Source: Rhodopirellula sp. SM50 (lineage in GTDB: Bacteria > Planctomycetota > Planctomycetia > Pirellulales > Pirellulaceae). From it: 64,000 bases of DNA. Positions 8,808 through 16,563 of this stretch are shown piece after piece (position 1 is the first letter of the stretch; each line of letters begins with the position of its first letter). The notes beneath the pieces are model-generated. The model did not search any database. It worked only from the letters and a program-made list of their open reading frames with translations, and had not been told where the DNA came from. Both the position numbers and the translations under genes were made by a program. The stretch covers positions 1 through 64,000 of the forward strand of contig NZ_NTFY01000016.1 of the NCBI RefSeq assembly GCF_002289565.1, read 5' to 3'.

Positions 8808-9377
8808 CTAATTGAGAAGCTCTAAAAAGGCCCGCATCCAGGCGGGATGGGCCGGCCAGGCCGGTGCGCTGACCAGGTGTCCGTGCGTGTGAGCCGAATC
8901 CATCGTCGCGGCCGGCTCGACATATTTCCCACCCCCGGCGGTGACTTCGAACTGCACCGCAGGGTAGCAACTGCAGTCTTTTCCGACCAAGACGCCTGCC
9001 GCGGCGAGGATTTGCGGGCCGTGGCAGATCGCGGCGATCGGCTTCTTTTCGACGTCAAATTGCTTGACAATCTCCAACACCCGGGCGTTGAGACGCAGGT
9101 ATTCCGGCGCCCGGCCACCCGGCACCACCAAGGCGTCATAGCTCGCGACGTCGACCCCGGAAAAGTCGGCGGTGATGGCGAAGCGGTGCCCGGGCTTTTC
9201 GCTGTAGGTCTGGTCACCGTCGAAATCATGGATCGCCGTCGCCACCGTGTCACCGGGCGTTTTGTCGGGACAAACCGTGTCGACCGTATGCCCCATCGTC
9301 TGCAGAATCTGCAGCGGCACCATCGCCTCGTAATCCTCGACATAGTCTCCGACGATCATCAAAATTTTCTTGCCCAT
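8808..9377 (-). CDS. DJ-1/PfpI family protein
   Basis: A 189-residue, full-length member of the DJ-1/PfpI/YhbO superfamily. The family's nucleophilic Cys is Cys118 in AAICHGPQ with the adjacent His119, and the supporting acidic residue is Glu17 in DYVEDYE. The [12 protein letters not shown] strand-turn is also typical. Members are described as proteases, glyoxalases or protein/nucleotide deglycases acting in the cytosol under carbonyl or oxidative stress; which activity applies here cannot be decided. An insert around 40-65 is longer than in short PfpI proteins. ATG start; no signal peptide. Confidence 0.88.
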   Translation of the reverse strand: MGKKILMIVGDYVEDYEAMVPLQILQTMGHTVDTVCPDKTPGDTVATAIHDFDGDQTYSEKPGHRFAITADFSGVDVASYDALVVPGGRAPEYLRLNARVLEIVKQFDVEKKPIAAICHGPQILAAAGVLVGKDCSCYPAVQFEVTAGGGKYVEPAATMDSAHTHGHLVSAPAWPAHPAWMRAFLELLN

Positions 9378-9487
9378 TTGAATTTCCCTCGCGGTAGGTA
9401 GAGTCGTGCATTTTCCGACTCCGGCCGGATTCCGGATCGAAATCGTGACCTAGAGTGGCAGTGAAATTTAAACCGGGGGATACGTTT

Positions 9488-9769
9488 ATGCGATACGCGA
9501 TTTTACTGAGCACACTGCTGATCACATCGATCACACCCACAGCGGCGACCTCTCCGACCGGCTGGAGCCCGATCATTCTGCCGACCGGTGAGTACCGGGC
9601 GACCATCAAATCGATGCCCATCGAGCAACGCCCGGGTCGGCTGCTGCACGTTTACGGCAACACGGTCCGGTTATTGGACCAATCCAGCCGCGGAATCCCG
9701 ACGCGACCGATCCAGCAAATCATTCTGGGGACGACCAATCCTCGCGGCGAACGGCTCCGCCGGAATTGA
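9488..9769 (+). CDS. Small exported protein of unknown function
   Basis: A 93-residue protein. The frame is open from 9455, but the ATG at 9488 has a good ribosome site (GGGGGA at about 9475-9480, 7-nt spacing) and begins a signal peptide (MRYAILLSTLLITS, cleavage near TAA). The remaining ~70 residues contain no Cys and end in Arg-rich ERLRRN. The body (LLHVYGNTVRLLDQ) suggests a short beta-rich domain. I do not recognise the family. It stands alone between the divergent DJ-1 gene and the BBP7 gene. Confidence 0.6.
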   Translation: MRYAILLSTLLITSITPTAATSPTGWSPIILPTGEYRATIKSMPIEQRPGRLLHVYGNTVRLLDQSSRGIPTRPIQQIILGTTNPRGERLRRN

Positions 9770-10024
9770 TTTGAAGGCTGCCTCGGTCAGAGGGCATCGA
9801 TCAATCAACGCGACCAGACGGCCGCCGGGGCGAGCAGCGGGAGCCAGCCAGCCCAGCCCTGCCCAACTCTCGCCAATCGGCAAAGTTTGCCAAGATTCCT
9901 TAATCAGACGAACCGTCAATGTCGAAAATGCCTGTACCGGGCGCGGTGTCGGCAAATTTCCGCGCGGGAACGGCGCCGATCAACGGCGACAATCAATTGA
10001 CCTGATGCAACATCTGGAATCCTC

Positions 10025-11695
10025 ATGATTCAAGACGCACTTCGACGTTTCGCGTTTGTGACCTGCTTCCTCTCCGTCGCTGCATTCAGCTGCGCCTCGG
10101 GCGTCCTCGGCGGCGATCGCACCCTGCGTCGCAAGCACCCCGATCGAAGCACCTATCAACCACCGGTGCTTGACACCGACCACCTTGAAACCGTGACGGT
10201 CACGCCAGCCGAGGCCGGCGAACCAGCCGGCCGACAAGGCAGCGGGCTGGTCGACGCGCCGTTGGACACGCTCCCACAGCCGCGACGCCGCGCCGAACCG
10301 GTCGTCAGCGAAGCGTCCCTGCCGGACCCGGTGGTCCTGTCAGAGAACGCAACGGCGCAATCACCGGTGCAGACGGTCAGCTACGAAACATCCAACCACC
10401 GACAGCAGCACGTCGCTCCGCAGCAACACGCCGTTGAGACCTGCTCGTGTGAATCCTGTCGTAGCGGCGGTGCCCATGTTCCGCTGCCGCCGGCGATGCA
10501 CCACACCGTTGATGCGACACCCTATGGTTTCGCCGGACAGGTGTTTGACGGCGGATGCGATGCGGCACCGGTTTGTGATTCCCAATTCTGCGACGGAATT
10601 TCCTGTGGCAGCGGCGGATGCGATTCGATCGGATGTGGCCCGCTGGGTCGCTTCGGGCTGTCAGCGGATGACTGGTTCGGATCCGTCGAGTTGCTGTTGA
10701 TGTTCCGCTCGGGCGATCGCTTGCCCGCGCTGGCATCCGATGGCGCTCTGGACGATACCGACACGCAAATCTTTGCCGGTCGCGAAACCGTTTTCAAAGA
10801 CATGACCGCGGGCGGCCGGCTGACCCTCGGTGCTTGGCTGGACGATTACATGGACCGCAACATCGTCGCACGCGGCTGGTTCGCCGGGGAACAAACCTAC
10901 GGATTCAATGCCAATCAAAACACGCACGCGACACTCGTCCGCCCGTTCTTCAACGTCACCGATGGCGTGGACCCGATCGACGACACGCGGATCATCGTGA
11001 CGCCGGGTGAAGCCAGCGGCGAACTGAGCATCCGCGCCGACAGCAACACGTTCGGAGCCGACGTCTCGATTCGCCAACTGTGGTACAAGCGCCAGGGTGC
11101 GACGGTCGACCTGTTGTACGGCTACCAGTACATGGGAATGGATCAATCCCTTTCAATTTCAGATCGTGCCACCGCGTTGAGCGACGGTGCCCGGCCGATC
11201 GGTTCGGTCTTGGCGACGTCGGATTCGTTTGATGTCGAAAACGATTTCCACGGCGGTCAGCTCGGCGTCGCGACCCACTACCGCGAAGGCTGTTGGTCGT
11301 TCAGTTCGCTGGCGAAAATCGGATTCGGATCCATTCGCCGACGAGCCGTGTTGGCCGGTAGCACGTTCACGAGTATCGACGGCAACAATGCGACCAACCC
11401 CAACGGAATCTTAGTCCGCTCGACGAATTCGGGGACGCACAGCGACAACACCTTCGGCTGGGCTCCCGAATTGGACTTTACCCTCGGCTGGCAAAAGTAC
11501 CCCTGTTTCGACGTCACCTTCGGCTATCACATCATCGCCATGACCGATGCCTTGGAACTGAGCGGCGTGATCGACCCTGAATTGGCCGTCAACCTGGCCG
11601 ACACCGCCGTCGGTGCCCAACGCCCCACGTCGAACTTTCGCCACGGCACGTTCTATGTCCAAGGCATCCACTTCGGTCTGTCGTACATCTACTGA
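10025..11695 (+). CDS. BBP7 family outer-membrane beta-barrel protein
   Basis: The 556-residue protein has a signal peptide (about 1-29), a Pro/Gln-rich spacer, two Cys-rich patches (CSCESCRSGG near 140; several CD/CG pairs near 180-200), and a C-terminal domain starting DDWFGSVELLLMFRSGD that matches the planctomycete BBP7 family. The rest alternates amphipathic strands (TLGAWLDDYMDRNIVARGWF, DVTFGYHIIAM) and ends in an aromatic-rich strand (FGLSYIY), as expected for an outer-membrane barrel. The family is named by homology; no transport substrate is known. The Cys patches may form disulfide-stabilised or metal-binding surface loops. Confidence 0.85.
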   Translation: MIQDALRRFAFVTCFLSVAAFSCASGVLGGDRTLRRKHPDRSTYQPPVLDTDHLETVTVTPAEAGEPAGRQGSGLVDAPLDTLPQPRRRAEPVVSEASLPDPVVLSENATAQSPVQTVSYETSNHRQQHVAPQQHAVETCSCESCRSGGAHVPLPPAMHHTVDATPYGFAGQVFDGGCDAAPVCDSQFCDGISCGSGGCDSIGCGPLGRFGLSADDWFGSVELLLMFRSGDRLPALASDGALDDTDTQIFAGRETVFKDMTAGGRLTLGAWLDDYMDRNIVARGWFAGEQTYGFNANQNTHATLVRPFFNVTDGVDPIDDTRIIVTPGEASGELSIRADSNTFGADVSIRQLWYKRQGATVDLLYGYQYMGMDQSLSISDRATALSDGARPIGSVLATSDSFDVENDFHGGQLGVATHYREGCWSFSSLAKIGFGSIRRRAVLAGSTFTSIDGNNATNPNGILVRSTNSGTHSDNTFGWAPELDFTLGWQKYPCFDVTFGYHIIAMTDALELSGVIDPELAVNLADTAVGAQRPTSNFRHGTFYVQGIHFGLSYIY

Positions 11696-11730
11696 TCCCG
11701 CCTCAAGCAAGACGCCCCAAACCACCCAGG

Positions 11731-11862
11731 CAACGCTGTGAAGCATTTTTCCCATGTGTTTCTTGAGGTTTTAGCGGCAGGGCGCGAGCCCTCCGGTTCT
11801 TCATCTCTGCCAAAACACCGGAGGGCTCGCGCCCTGCCGCTAAAAAATGCTTCACAGCGTTG
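11731..11862. repeat. 132-bp MITE-like inverted-repeat element, copy 1
   Basis: Ends CAACGCTGTGAAGCA and TGCTTCACAGCGTTG are perfect inverted repeats; an inner pair (GCGGCAGGGCGCGAGCCCTC and its complement) lies inside. A second copy of exactly the same length, in the opposite orientation and nearly identical, is at 23858-23989. There is no coding capacity. Confidence 0.85.
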
Positions 11863-11887
11863 CCCCCCAGGGCGTCTGTTCTGCCAA

Positions 11888-11906
11888 AAAGGTGTCGGAC
11901 ACCTTT
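11888..11906. repeat. Short perfect palindrome AAAGGTGTCGGACACCTTT
   Basis: A self-complementary motif with arms of 9 nt around a single central G, just upstream of the ribosome site of the next gene. It could be an operator, a terminator stem for upstream read-through, or a repeat remnant; sequence alone does not decide. Confidence 0.5.
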
Positions 11907-11925
11907 GCTACTCGGAGGATGAATG

Positions 11926-12879
11926 ATGGCGGCCAAGGAACCGGTGGGGTGTCAGCGTTTTGTGGACATGTGGGCGTTGCCGGGAGTGCACCCCAGCAAC
12001 GTCGAATTCCTTCAAAAGCTGAAAACAGCCGACACCAATCACTTCACCACGCACATGGATTGCGTCGGCACGGTCAACACGCTGGACCACGAAACCGGTG
12101 ACTGGGAAAAAACGCACCTAGTCGGCGTGCGGACCGATGTCTGGAAACCGGACGACGAGGAAATGCACAGTTGCCTGGACGCGATGAAGGACAAGCGACG
12201 CAATGAGCTGAAACGTTCGATCAAACGTGCGGGGCGATTGAACGCGAAGCAAAAGCAGAAGCTAGAAGACCAACTGGCCGACGATGAGATCATGCAAATG
12301 CAATGCGACGATATCCAAACACGTCGCTTGGTCTTGAAACTGTTTCGCACCACCGGCGACCGCGTCCGCTGGGTCGGCACGATCGAAGAGGTCACGGCGA
12401 CGGAAGTCCACAATTCGATCGGCACCGGCAAACCCCTGCTGACGATGGCCGCGATGCTGTCTCGCAGTGATCTCGTCACCTACGTGCAGCAAAACCACCG
12501 CACCTTTCGCATCCCGTCGCTGTTCAGCTTTTGCTATCACGACGGCCAACGGATGTGGAATCTCTTGCTGCGCCGCTATTGGCTTTCGATCGGCGCAGAT
12601 TTCGAGATCGAAGCCGAGGGACAGGGCATCGGGGAGATCGACGGTAAACTGTTCTCCTTTGGCAGCGACAGTCATTTGGTGTTGGATCCGCACCCGCTGA
12701 CCGCGCAATCGTCCTTCGTCGATCTGATCACGCTGTTCGCCGCCTCGGTCGGCTACCACCGCGCTATGCGAAAAAGCGTCAACCGCCGCGTGGAAGCCGC
12801 GCTGAACGGCGAATCCCACCGCAACCTGCTGCAAAACGAAGAGCTACGCCTTCGCCAAAACGGCCGCGCCGCCGCCTGA
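11926..12879 (+). CDS. Cytosolic protein with possible LURP-one/tubby-like segment
   Basis: A 317-residue protein without signal peptide. Two ATGs abut; GGAGG at 11914-11918 is 7 nt from the ATG at 11926, so that start is preferred over 11923. A basic helical region (about 85-120) is followed by a C-terminal segment, FEIEAEGQGIGEIDGKLFSF, that resembles the LURP-one-related fold, where a strand pair is followed by a 'GKxFSFG' turn. The likeness is limited to that segment and is inference. Conserved Cys and His residues are scattered rather than clustered. Genomic neighbours give no functional hint. Confidence 0.6.
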   Translation: MAAKEPVGCQRFVDMWALPGVHPSNVEFLQKLKTADTNHFTTHMDCVGTVNTLDHETGDWEKTHLVGVRTDVWKPDDEEMHSCLDAMKDKRRNELKRSIKRAGRLNAKQKQKLEDQLADDEIMQMQCDDIQTRRLVLKLFRTTGDRVRWVGTIEEVTATEVHNSIGTGKPLLTMAAMLSRSDLVTYVQQNHRTFRIPSLFSFCYHDGQRMWNLLLRRYWLSIGADFEIEAEGQGIGEIDGKLFSFGSDSHLVLDPHPLTAQSSFVDLITLFAASVGYHRAMRKSVNRRVEAALNGESHRNLLQNEELRLRQNGRAAA

Positions 12880-13151
12880 CGCAACGAAACCAGGTGGGCA
12901 ATCATCACGCCCGTCAACGGCTGGGTCGGCTGACCAAGCCTGGATCAGATTCGAGTTTTTTTGTCCCGCAGGGGCGCGACGTTCGGCACTGCATTTGCGT
13001 CCGCCGGGGAATCTGTCTCGCACCGTTCCACCACCCCGACCGTCATGACGTTTGGCGGCAGGAACGGATCGCCGAACTGCCACGGTGGTATCTGTTCGGC
13101 CAACGCATTGGCGTGAGACACATTCTCCCTCTCCATGCAGGAAAAATTCAC

Positions 13152-14564
13152 ATGAAGACTTCACTTCGACTGATGACAGCAGGTGCCGCGCTCGCCTTGA
13201 CGATCCCGATGGCATCGGCACAAAACGCAATCTCCGATGCGATCGAAGACCGGTTGAGCCCAGGAAACCGAATCGATTCGCGCGATTTCCAATCAGAAGA
13301 TGCGATCCGAAGCGGAATTCGGGGTGCCACGCGCAGTGCGATCCAAGGGAACAATTTTGACCAAGTTGTTCGCGATGGAATCAACCAAGGCCTGCAATCG
13401 ACCTACTCCGATCGCCAACAAAACTACGGCCCGCAATACAACAACGGTTACGGACAGCCGTACAACCAAGGATACAGCCAAGGACAGGGCTACGTTCAAG
13501 GGCGTACCGCAACTGTCTACCGCGACGAACAAGGCCGTCTGTTTCATCTCGATGGCCAAGGCCGAGCGGTCTACTTCCCCACGAATCAGCCTCAATACTC
13601 ACAGCAACCCAATCGTTCACAGTGGAACGACGGCTACAACCAGTCTTATTCCCGGTCGTACCAAGACCAGCGGATGCAGTCCTCCGGGCAGGTGAATGCG
13701 CAAGCCTATGACCGATCGCAATACCATGCGGATCGCAACACGCAGTATTCCGCTCAAGCCAACCAAGGCGGGCGACTCGGCGTTGCGATCGAGGAAACCG
13801 ATCAAGGAGTTCGAGTGCTCCGCGTCGCACGCGGTAGCGCTGCAGCCCAAGCGGGAATTCGCGAAGGTGACGTGATCATCACCGCAGACGGACAAAAGAT
13901 CGAGTCGGCGGGTTGGTTGAGCGAGCGAATCGCTTCGGCCGACGACAATGCTCAAGTGGCTCTGACGGTGAAACGCAATGGCCAAGAGCAGGAATTGACC
14001 GCCACCCTGAATGAAAGAGCCTACGGTCAATCTGGAGATCGTCGATCGTACAACGAGGGTCGGCAAATGAACCGCGACCAATCGCAGTTCACCAATCGAG
14101 TCGATCGTCTTGAACGCGAAATGTCAGAACTCCGGCGTGCAATCGCTTCACTGCGCAGCGACCTGAACCTCAACCAGGCGACGGAACAGGACGCCCGCAC
14201 CGATTCGTCAGTCAACGTGCAGAACGATTCGCGCGACGCAAACCGACAAGGACAACGTGCCAACGTTCGCGCCGACCAATCGCGTCGCGACGAAGCCACG
14301 CTCGATGTCCAAAGTCGTGTCGACGAGGCCAACGACGCTTCCGAAGCACGTTCGAACCGACGCAACAATCGCAACCGAAACGGTAACACGGGTACCGAAC
14401 TCAACACGGATACCGAACTCAACACGGATACCAACCTCAACACGGATACCAACCTCAACACGGATACCAACCTCAACACGGATACCAACCTCAACACGGA
14501 CACCAACCTCAATACGGATACCGAACTCAATACCGACACCGAGTTGGATTCTGCTGTGGAATAG
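13152..14564 (+). CDS. Exported PDZ-domain protein with Asn/Thr/Asp repeat tail
   Basis: The ATG at 13152 starts a signal peptide (SLRLMTAGAALALTIPMASA); earlier in-frame codons are not credible. The 470-residue product has a Tyr/Gln/Asn/Gly-rich region (about 80-200), a PDZ domain at about 203-285 (GRLGVAIEETDQGV, SAAAQAGIREGDVIITADG), a coiled coil (RVDRLEREMSELRRAI), a charged Arg/Asp/Asn linker, and a tail of about nine NTDTNL or NTDTEL hexapeptides. No protease domain accompanies the PDZ domain, so it is likely a periplasmic scaffold that binds C-termini. The acidic Asn/Asp/Thr repeats could bind cations. A strong terminator follows. Confidence 0.82.
   Translation: MKTSLRLMTAGAALALTIPMASAQNAISDAIEDRLSPGNRIDSRDFQSEDAIRSGIRGATRSAIQGNNFDQVVRDGINQGLQSTYSDRQQNYGPQYNNGYGQPYNQGYSQGQGYVQGRTATVYRDEQGRLFHLDGQGRAVYFPTNQPQYSQQPNRSQWNDGYNQSYSRSYQDQRMQSSGQVNAQAYDRSQYHADRNTQYSAQANQGGRLGVAIEETDQGVRVLRVARGSAAAQAGIREGDVIITADGQKIESAGWLSERIASADDNAQVALTVKRNGQEQELTATLNERAYGQSGDRRSYNEGRQMNRDQSQFTNRVDRLEREMSELRRAIASLRSDLNLNQATEQDARTDSSVNVQNDSRDANRQGQRANVRADQSRRDEATLDVQSRVDEANDASEARSNRRNNRNRNGNTGTELNTDTELNTDTNLNTDTNLNTDTNLNTDTNLNTDTNLNTDTELNTDTELDSAVE
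14396..14552 (+). repeat. 18-bp in-frame tandem repeat (NTDTNL)
   Basis: About nine units of CACGGATACCAACCTCAA with small variants (GAACTC for AACCTC) inside the PDZ protein gene. The period is a multiple of three, so copy-number change would not shift the frame. Confidence 0.9.
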
Positions 14565-14603
14565 TCACGTCGCTGACACGTGATTGACAGTCCCTTCGAC
14601 CAG

Positions 14604-14637
14604 GCACCCCGGACACGTTCCGGGGTGCTTTTTTTTT
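14604..14637 (+). terminator. Strong Rho-independent terminator
   Basis: A perfect 10-bp GC-rich stem (GCACCCCGGA pairing with TCCGGGGTGC) around the loop CACGT, followed by nine T residues. It ends the PDZ-protein transcript 40 nt after the stop codon. Confidence 0.93.
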
Positions 14638-14701
14638 GCGTTTTCAGTCGCTGGGGGGATCGGGATGACAGAAAAATGGTGGGTAGAAAAATAACAACGT
14701 C

Positions 14702-14789
14702 GGCAACAAGACAAGAAAATAAGCAGAGCACCGCGGACCAAGCCGGGCTCGGATCCACACCCTTTTCTTGTCACCCATTTTCCTGTCGC
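14702..14789. repeat. Hairpin repeat upstream of carbonic anhydrase gene
   Basis: Contains GGCAACAAGACAAGAAAAT (14702-14720) and, at 14763-14789, a 27-bp block beginning TTTTCTTGTCACCCATTTTC. The same 27 bp recurs perfectly at 15545-15571, so the pair brackets the carbonic anhydrase gene as direct repeats. Confidence 0.85.
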
Positions 14790-14902
14790 CCTCCTCCCCG
14801 CCTATTTTGCTGCCCCACATTTTCCTGCCATCTCCCCCATCCCTCCCCGGATCGAAAACCCGATAGACTCATTGCGTTTTCTGATGTTCTTTTTCTCGCA
14901 AA

Positions 14903-15463
14903 ATGAAACCCGTCATGTCGCTATCCATACGCTCTTTCGGTGGGATCACTCCGCGTCTGGGCAAACGCGTTTATGTCGATCCGGCGGCCACGGTGATCGG
15001 CGACGTTGCGTTGGGTGATGATGCCTCGGTCTGGCCGGGGGCGGTGATCCGCGGCGACATGGAGCCGATCAAGATCGGCGACCGCACGAATGTGCAGGAC
15101 ACCGCCGTCCTGCACACCACCCATGACGGCGAATTCAATCCCGGCGGGTGGCCGTTGACGATCGGCGACGACGTGGTGATCGGCCACCGCGCGATTCTAC
15201 ACGGCTGCACAGTCGCCAACCGCGTTCTGATCGGCAACGGCGCCGTGGTCAACGACGGCGCCGTGATCCCCGACGAAGTCATCGTCGGAGCCGGCTGTGT
15301 CGTGCCGCCCGGCAAGACCCTCGAAAGCGGTTTCGTGTACGTGGGCAATCCTTGCAGACAGCTCCGTCCGGTGAGCGAAAAAGAGGTCCGCTTTTTCCTC
15401 TACTCGCCGGCCCACTACGTCGAGATCAAAAATCAGTATCTGGCCGAAGCGGAAGAGCAGTGA
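14903..15463 (+). CDS. Gamma-class carbonic anhydrase family protein
   Basis: A 186-residue left-handed beta-helix protein built of hexapeptide turns (VIGDVALGDDASVWPGAVIR). The three zinc-ligand His residues of gamma-carbonic anhydrases are present: His71 in VLHTT, His95 in IGHRA and His100 in LHGC. Length and the C-terminal helix match the short YrdA/CaiE-like group, which forms trimers in the cytosol. Activity of this group is variable, so hydration of CO2 is likely but not certain. Start could be ATG 14903 or ATG 14915; neither has a strong ribosome site. The gene stands alone between two copies of a direct repeat. Confidence 0.88.
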   Translation: MKPVMSLSIRSFGGITPRLGKRVYVDPAATVIGDVALGDDASVWPGAVIRGDMEPIKIGDRTNVQDTAVLHTTHDGEFNPGGWPLTIGDDVVIGHRAILHGCTVANRVLIGNGAVVNDGAVIPDEVIVGAGCVVPPGKTLESGFVYVGNPCRQLRPVSEKEVRFFLYSPAHYVEIKNQYLAEAEEQ

Positions 15464-15503
15464 CGCGAACAAACTTTCATCGCGGCAGGGGAATGTCTAG
15501 GAT

Positions 15504-15571
15504 GGCAACGAGACAAGAAAATCGATGACATCGGAACCAAGGCATTTTCTTGTCACCCATTTTCCTGTCGC
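15504..15571. repeat. Hairpin repeat downstream of carbonic anhydrase gene
   Basis: Contains GGCAACGAGACAAGAAAAT (15504-15522) and the perfect 27-bp block (15545-15571) shared with 14763-14789. GACAAGAAAAT and ATTTTCTTGTC can pair. Confidence 0.85.
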
Positions 15572-15578
15572 GATTAAA

Positions 15579-15659
15579 GGCAAGCTGGAAGCTTACCCCA
15601 CTTGATCGGAAAGCTGGAAGCTTTCCCCACTTGATTGGCAAGCGGGAAGCTTACTCCAC
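15579..15659. repeat. Three tandem half-units of the AAGCTTCC repeat
   Basis: Three degenerate ~28-bp units (GGCAAGCTGGAAGCTTACCC and variants). The last unit overlaps the stop codon and final codons of the aldolase-like gene, so the repeat has become part of its 3' end. Confidence 0.75.
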
Positions 15660-16559
15660 GGTCATGCCGGCCACGGCGTCGCGAATTCTAACGATCAGCG
15701 ATGAGTCGAGTTCGCTGAGCATCGGCAGCAGCGGACCGGTCGCAGCGATGCCGGCTTCGGCGACGGCATGATGCAACACACGGATCGGACTGTACGCGTT
15801 TCGTAAATCTTCCAGCGGCAAGAACCACTGTCGAATCGACTCGGCGGTTTCCAAGTCGCCGGCCTGAATCGCGCGGAGCATTTCCATGCTGCGTGCCGGT
15901 GCGACGCAGACGCATCCGCTGGTAAAACCGGTGATGCCGAAATCACGCAGGTGCACGATGGCGGGTTGTTCGCCGATTCCGCTGACCATCCGCGAGGCCG
16001 GAAAGACGTCGCGGATTTCATGGAGATAGTCGTCCTGGCTGGGATCCTCCCGAACGACGGCGTACTTGATCCACGAGATGAGGCCGTCGCGGTGCAACGC
16101 GTCGACCCATCGGGGGTCCAGCCAACGATCAAATTTCAGGTACAGCACCAGGGGTTTGCCGTAGCGTTCGGCCAGCAGCCGAATGCCGGTCGCGATGCCA
16201 TGCTGGTCCACGACATCACGCGCCGGCAGCAACATCGCGGTGGCAAAGTCATACTCGCGCAAGATGTCGACTTGATCGACGGCCAACCCATAGGCCGGGC
16301 CGATCGAGGGCACGACGGAGGTTTGGTCGCCGGCGGTTTCGCTGAGCATCGTCAGGGTCTTGGCGTACTCGCTGAGCCGCATGTGATAGAAGACGGCGTT
16401 TCCACCGTACAACAACGATCGGATTCCGCCGGCTTCGAGAAACCGAATCAGTTTGGCGTTCTCGACGGAACAGACTTCGCCCTCATCGTCACGCGCCAGC
16501 GGCGGCACGGCGAACACACTTTCGGACAGATGGCTGGGATCAAACGAACTGGTAAGCAT
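15651..16559 (-). CDS. DHDPS/NAL-family class I aldolase-like protein
   Basis: A 302-residue TIM-barrel protein of the dihydrodipicolinate synthase/N-acetylneuraminate lyase superfamily. The Schiff-base lysine is Lys165 (ISWIKYAVVRE) and the catalytic Tyr is probably Tyr140 (LVLYLKFDRW). The usual YNxP strand is altered, so the substrate is probably not aspartate semialdehyde; a keto-sugar-acid is more likely. It is the last gene of a three-gene minus-strand operon, 4 bp after the SMP-30 gene, which would produce such sugar acids from lactones. A repeat unit overlaps its last codons. Confidence 0.85.
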   Translation of the reverse strand: MLTSSFDPSHLSESVFAVPPLARDDEGEVCSVENAKLIRFLEAGGIRSLLYGGNAVFYHMRLSEYAKTLTMLSETAGDQTSVVPSIGPAYGLAVDQVDILREYDFATAMLLPARDVVDQHGIATGIRLLAERYGKPLVLYLKFDRWLDPRWVDALHRDGLISWIKYAVVREDPSQDDYLHEIRDVFPASRMVSGIGEQPAIVHLRDFGITGFTSGCVCVAPARSMEMLRAIQAGDLETAESIRQWFLPLEDLRNAYSPIRVLHHAVAEAGIAATGPLLPMLSELDSSLIVRIRDAVAGMTVE

Positions 16560-16563
16560 GGTT

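Larger units (their letters stand above)
14565..14902. other. Spacer with terminator and TCTTGTC-type repeats
   Basis: A 338-bp gap. It holds the terminator at 14604-14637, then a degenerate inverted copy and a main copy of a repeat built on GACAAGAAAAT and its complement (14702-14789), then a pyrimidine-rich stretch. The promoter of the gamma-carbonic anhydrase gene should lie in 14790-14900, but no clear boxes stand out. Confidence 0.6.
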
